Shown here piece by piece: positions 34,993 to 36,401 of a DNA stretch of 36,401 bases. The notes under the pieces are model-generated. The model saw only the letters and a program-made list of their open reading frames with translations. It was not told where the DNA came from and searched no databases. Within the stretch, counting starts at the first letter, position 1; each line of letters opens with the position of its first letter. A program made the translations under genes and the position numbers. Source of the DNA: CAYMJO01 sp964391305 (GTDB lineage Bacteria > Patescibacteriota > CALEFQ01); NCBI GenBank assembly GCA_964391305.1, contig CAYMJO010000003.1:1-36401 (forward strand), read 5' to 3'.

Positions 34993-36375
34993 TCTCTTAG
35001 TGAATTAACTTTAAACGAGATCTGTAATTTTTTTAAAAAATTACAGGCTCGGGCAAGGAATTTTTTAGCAACTCTGCAAAAAATCAACATCACATCGTAC
35101 CTAAAAGAGAAGGGCCTTGACGGTGCGACACAGCTGAAATCCAGATTTGCCCTCAAAACAAAAAAAACAACCTTAACATCGCTAAGCCACTTAAGAGCAA
35201 TCATCAAAGATCCGAGAAGAAGGATAGCACTGTTTGTTATCATCGCCGTATCTTCAATCGCAGTGGCTTTTAATGTACACGCAAAACTGACCAATGAAAT
35301 TGCCTTTGACTTTGAAGACGGCAGCATCGCATCTCGATATATGCTCGGCTCGGAACTTGAGACCGTTGAGGCGGACCACGATTTAATCCTGCAAAACGCT
35401 GCCCTTGCAAAATCAGATCCCGAGACTGCGGCACTTTCCCCAAATGATTTTTATGAAGAAGAGACGACGGATGAATCATATATAACACCCAGATTTTTGA
35501 TAGAAGAAGAGACGGAGGTCATACAACAAGAAACGGAAGAGGCAGAACGCACGAAGCTGGCGTATCACATTTACACCGTGCAGGATGGAGACACTCTTTC
35601 ATCGATCGCAAAAAAAAATGGCATAAGCGCGGAAACACTCGTTGCAGAGAACGAATTCAAAGAGACCGTTGTTCCCGGACAAAACATAGTAATTCCGAAC
35701 ACATCGGGCATCACGCATAAAGTTGCGAAAGACCAAACGGCATCTTCAATAGCAATGGCTTACGGCGCAGAAACACAAGACATCATAGAGGCAAACAAGC
35801 TTGGGCCAGAAGGCATAGTACAGCCCGGCGAAATTATAGTCGTTCCGGGTGGCAAAAAAGCGGAGCCCATTCCAAAGCTTGAAACAAAACAAAACAGGAC
35901 GCCAGCAACAAAGAAAGTAAAACAGAAAATGAGCCGAAGAATCGCATCGAGGGAAAGAGAAAGACAACTGGCAAGCACATATGAGCCTTCAGAAACTCCA
36001 GCGGGAACGGACACGTCGAGCTCCGGAAACTTTGGAAGTCCCACGAGCTACAGTTCGACAAGCCGCTGTCTAGGCAAAGGACATCAAGGCTGCGATCTAA
36101 TCGCCTCAACCGGAACTCCCGTATATGCGGCTGACGGAGGTACTGTTACTAGGGCAGAAAATGGATACAACGGAGGTTACGGCACCGTAATCTATGTAAC
36201 GCACGCAAATGGGTACGAAACTCGCTACGCGCACTTGTCTGCTATAAACATAGAGTCCGGACAAAAAATAGGCAAAGGACAGATTATTGGAAAGGTCGGA
36301 AACACTGGAAGATCAACCGGGTCTCATTTGCACTACGAACTCCGCAAGAATGGACAACCTACAAACCCTCTATAA
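34966..36375 (+). CDS. Secreted LysM-LysM-M23 peptidoglycan endopeptidase (start uncertain)
   Basis: M23 enzymes are zinc endopeptidases that cut peptide cross-links in the wall. The C-terminal domain has the zinc ligands H-x3-D in GHQGCDLIAS and H-x-H in GSHLHYELR, plus the conserved ETRYAHLSAI, so it looks active. It ends at the usual NGQPTNPL. Two LysM modules precede it: YTVQDGDTLSSIAKKNGISA (about 35570-35700) and HKVAKDQTASSIAMAYGAET (about 35710-35850). One membrane/signal helix (ALFVIIAVSSIAVAFNV) follows a basic N-terminal region. The ATG at 34966 lies inside the predicted -35 box. Downstream of the promoter no ATG, GTG or TTG occurs before the membrane helix, so the real start may be ATC (35020), CTG (35074) or another rare codon. 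Confidence 0.85.
   Translation: MAYRNVWYNSLSELTLNEICNFFKKLQARARNFLATLQKINITSYLKEKGLDGATQLKSRFALKTKKTTLTSLSHLRAIIKDPRRRIALFVIIAVSSIAVAFNVHAKLTNEIAFDFEDGSIASRYMLGSELETVEADHDLILQNAALAKSDPETAALSPNDFYEEETTDESYITPRFLIEEETEVIQQETEEAERTKLAYHIYTVQDGDTLSSIAKKNGISAETLVAENEFKETVVPGQNIVIPNTSGITHKVAKDQTASSIAMAYGAETQDIIEANKLGPEGIVQPGEIIVVPGGKKAEPIPKLETKQNRTPATKKVKQKMSRRIASRERERQLASTYEPSETPAGTDTSSSGNFGSPTSYSSTSRCLGKGHQGCDLIASTGTPVYAADGGTVTRAENGYNGGYGTVIYVTHANGYETRYAHLSAINIESGQKIGKGQIIGKVGNTGRSTGSHLHYELRKNGQPTNPL
35022..35046 (+). promoter_or_regulatory. Perfect 12-bp inverted repeat in the LysM-M23 leader/5' coding region
   Basis: CTGTAATTTTTT and AAAAAATTACAG flank a single central T, about 25 nt after the expected transcription start. 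It could be an operator or fold as an RNA hairpin controlling translation. The weak stem and central T-run make it unlike a terminator. Confidence 0.55.
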
Positions 36376-36401
36376 AATAAAAAAAATAAAAATAAAAACG
36401 G

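Noticed and set aside
1..36401. Alternative genetic code (UGA read as Gly, as in Absconditabacteria/Gracilibacteria)
   Set aside because: RadA and VirB4 end at TGA exactly where the family should end, and no conserved domain is interrupted by TGA.
1..36401. CRISPR arrays, insertion sequences or prophage genes
   Set aside because: No regular direct repeats with spacers, no transposase or integrase, and no phage structural genes were seen.

Overview
The window looks like a chromosomal segment of a bacterium of the Candidate Phyla Radiation (Patescibacteria, Parcubacteria-like). The evidence is an AT-leaning sequence, weak or absent Shine-Dalgarno sites at most genes, a tRNA gene without encoded CCA, and a chromosomal type IV secretion (T4SS)-like operon of PrgI, a TraC-like protein, a VirB4 ATPase, a TrbL/VirB6-like protein and VirB2-like pilins mixed with large calcium-loop surface proteins. 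The lineage is inferred, not proven. TGA serves as a stop (RadA, VirB4), so the UGA-to-glycine code of some CPR groups does not apply. Three runs of N (4680-4697, 22705-22716, 32445-32458) mark scaffold gaps, and two of them affect genes.

Layout. 1-1021: the 3' end of a tRNA (probably Ser), a small membrane protein, and tRNA-Arg(GCG). 1201-3294: recG. 3369-3541: a long inverted repeat where recG and an Mpg-type glycosylase gene converge. 3532-26514: a 23-kb block entirely on the minus strand. Read from its promoter side (26.5 kb) it encodes a calcium-loop membrane protein, a secreted protein, a VirB6-like protein (split by a gap), an unknown, PrgI, TraC-like, VirB4, a small membrane protein, three giant tandem paralogs, a VirB2-like pilin, a beta-propeller-like protein, RadA, a second VirB2-like domain fused to cysteine-rich repeats and a LAS-type peptidase-like domain, and Mpg. 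26804-31419: housekeeping genes rsmA, a UbiA-type prenyltransferase and a UvrD/PcrA helicase. 31.5-36.4 kb: four consecutive plus-strand genes for secreted cell-wall hydrolases (CHAP, CHAP, LysM-LysM-CHAP, LysM-LysM-M23).

How they fit together. The minus-strand block plausibly builds an envelope-spanning T4SS or pilus with large calcium-stabilised surface proteins and a pilin-linked wall peptidase. DNA uptake or surface attachment are possible roles; no relaxase or VirD4 coupling protein is visible here. The four hydrolase genes look like a set of separately controlled wall-remodelling enzymes. Each has its own promoter-like -35/-10 pair, and three have leader hairpins.

The most unusual signal is in those four genes. 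Protein-level conservation and promoter positions indicate that their coding regions begin upstream of, or without, any ATG, GTG or TTG. The best candidate starts are ATT codons placed 9-10 nt after AAGGA in the first two.
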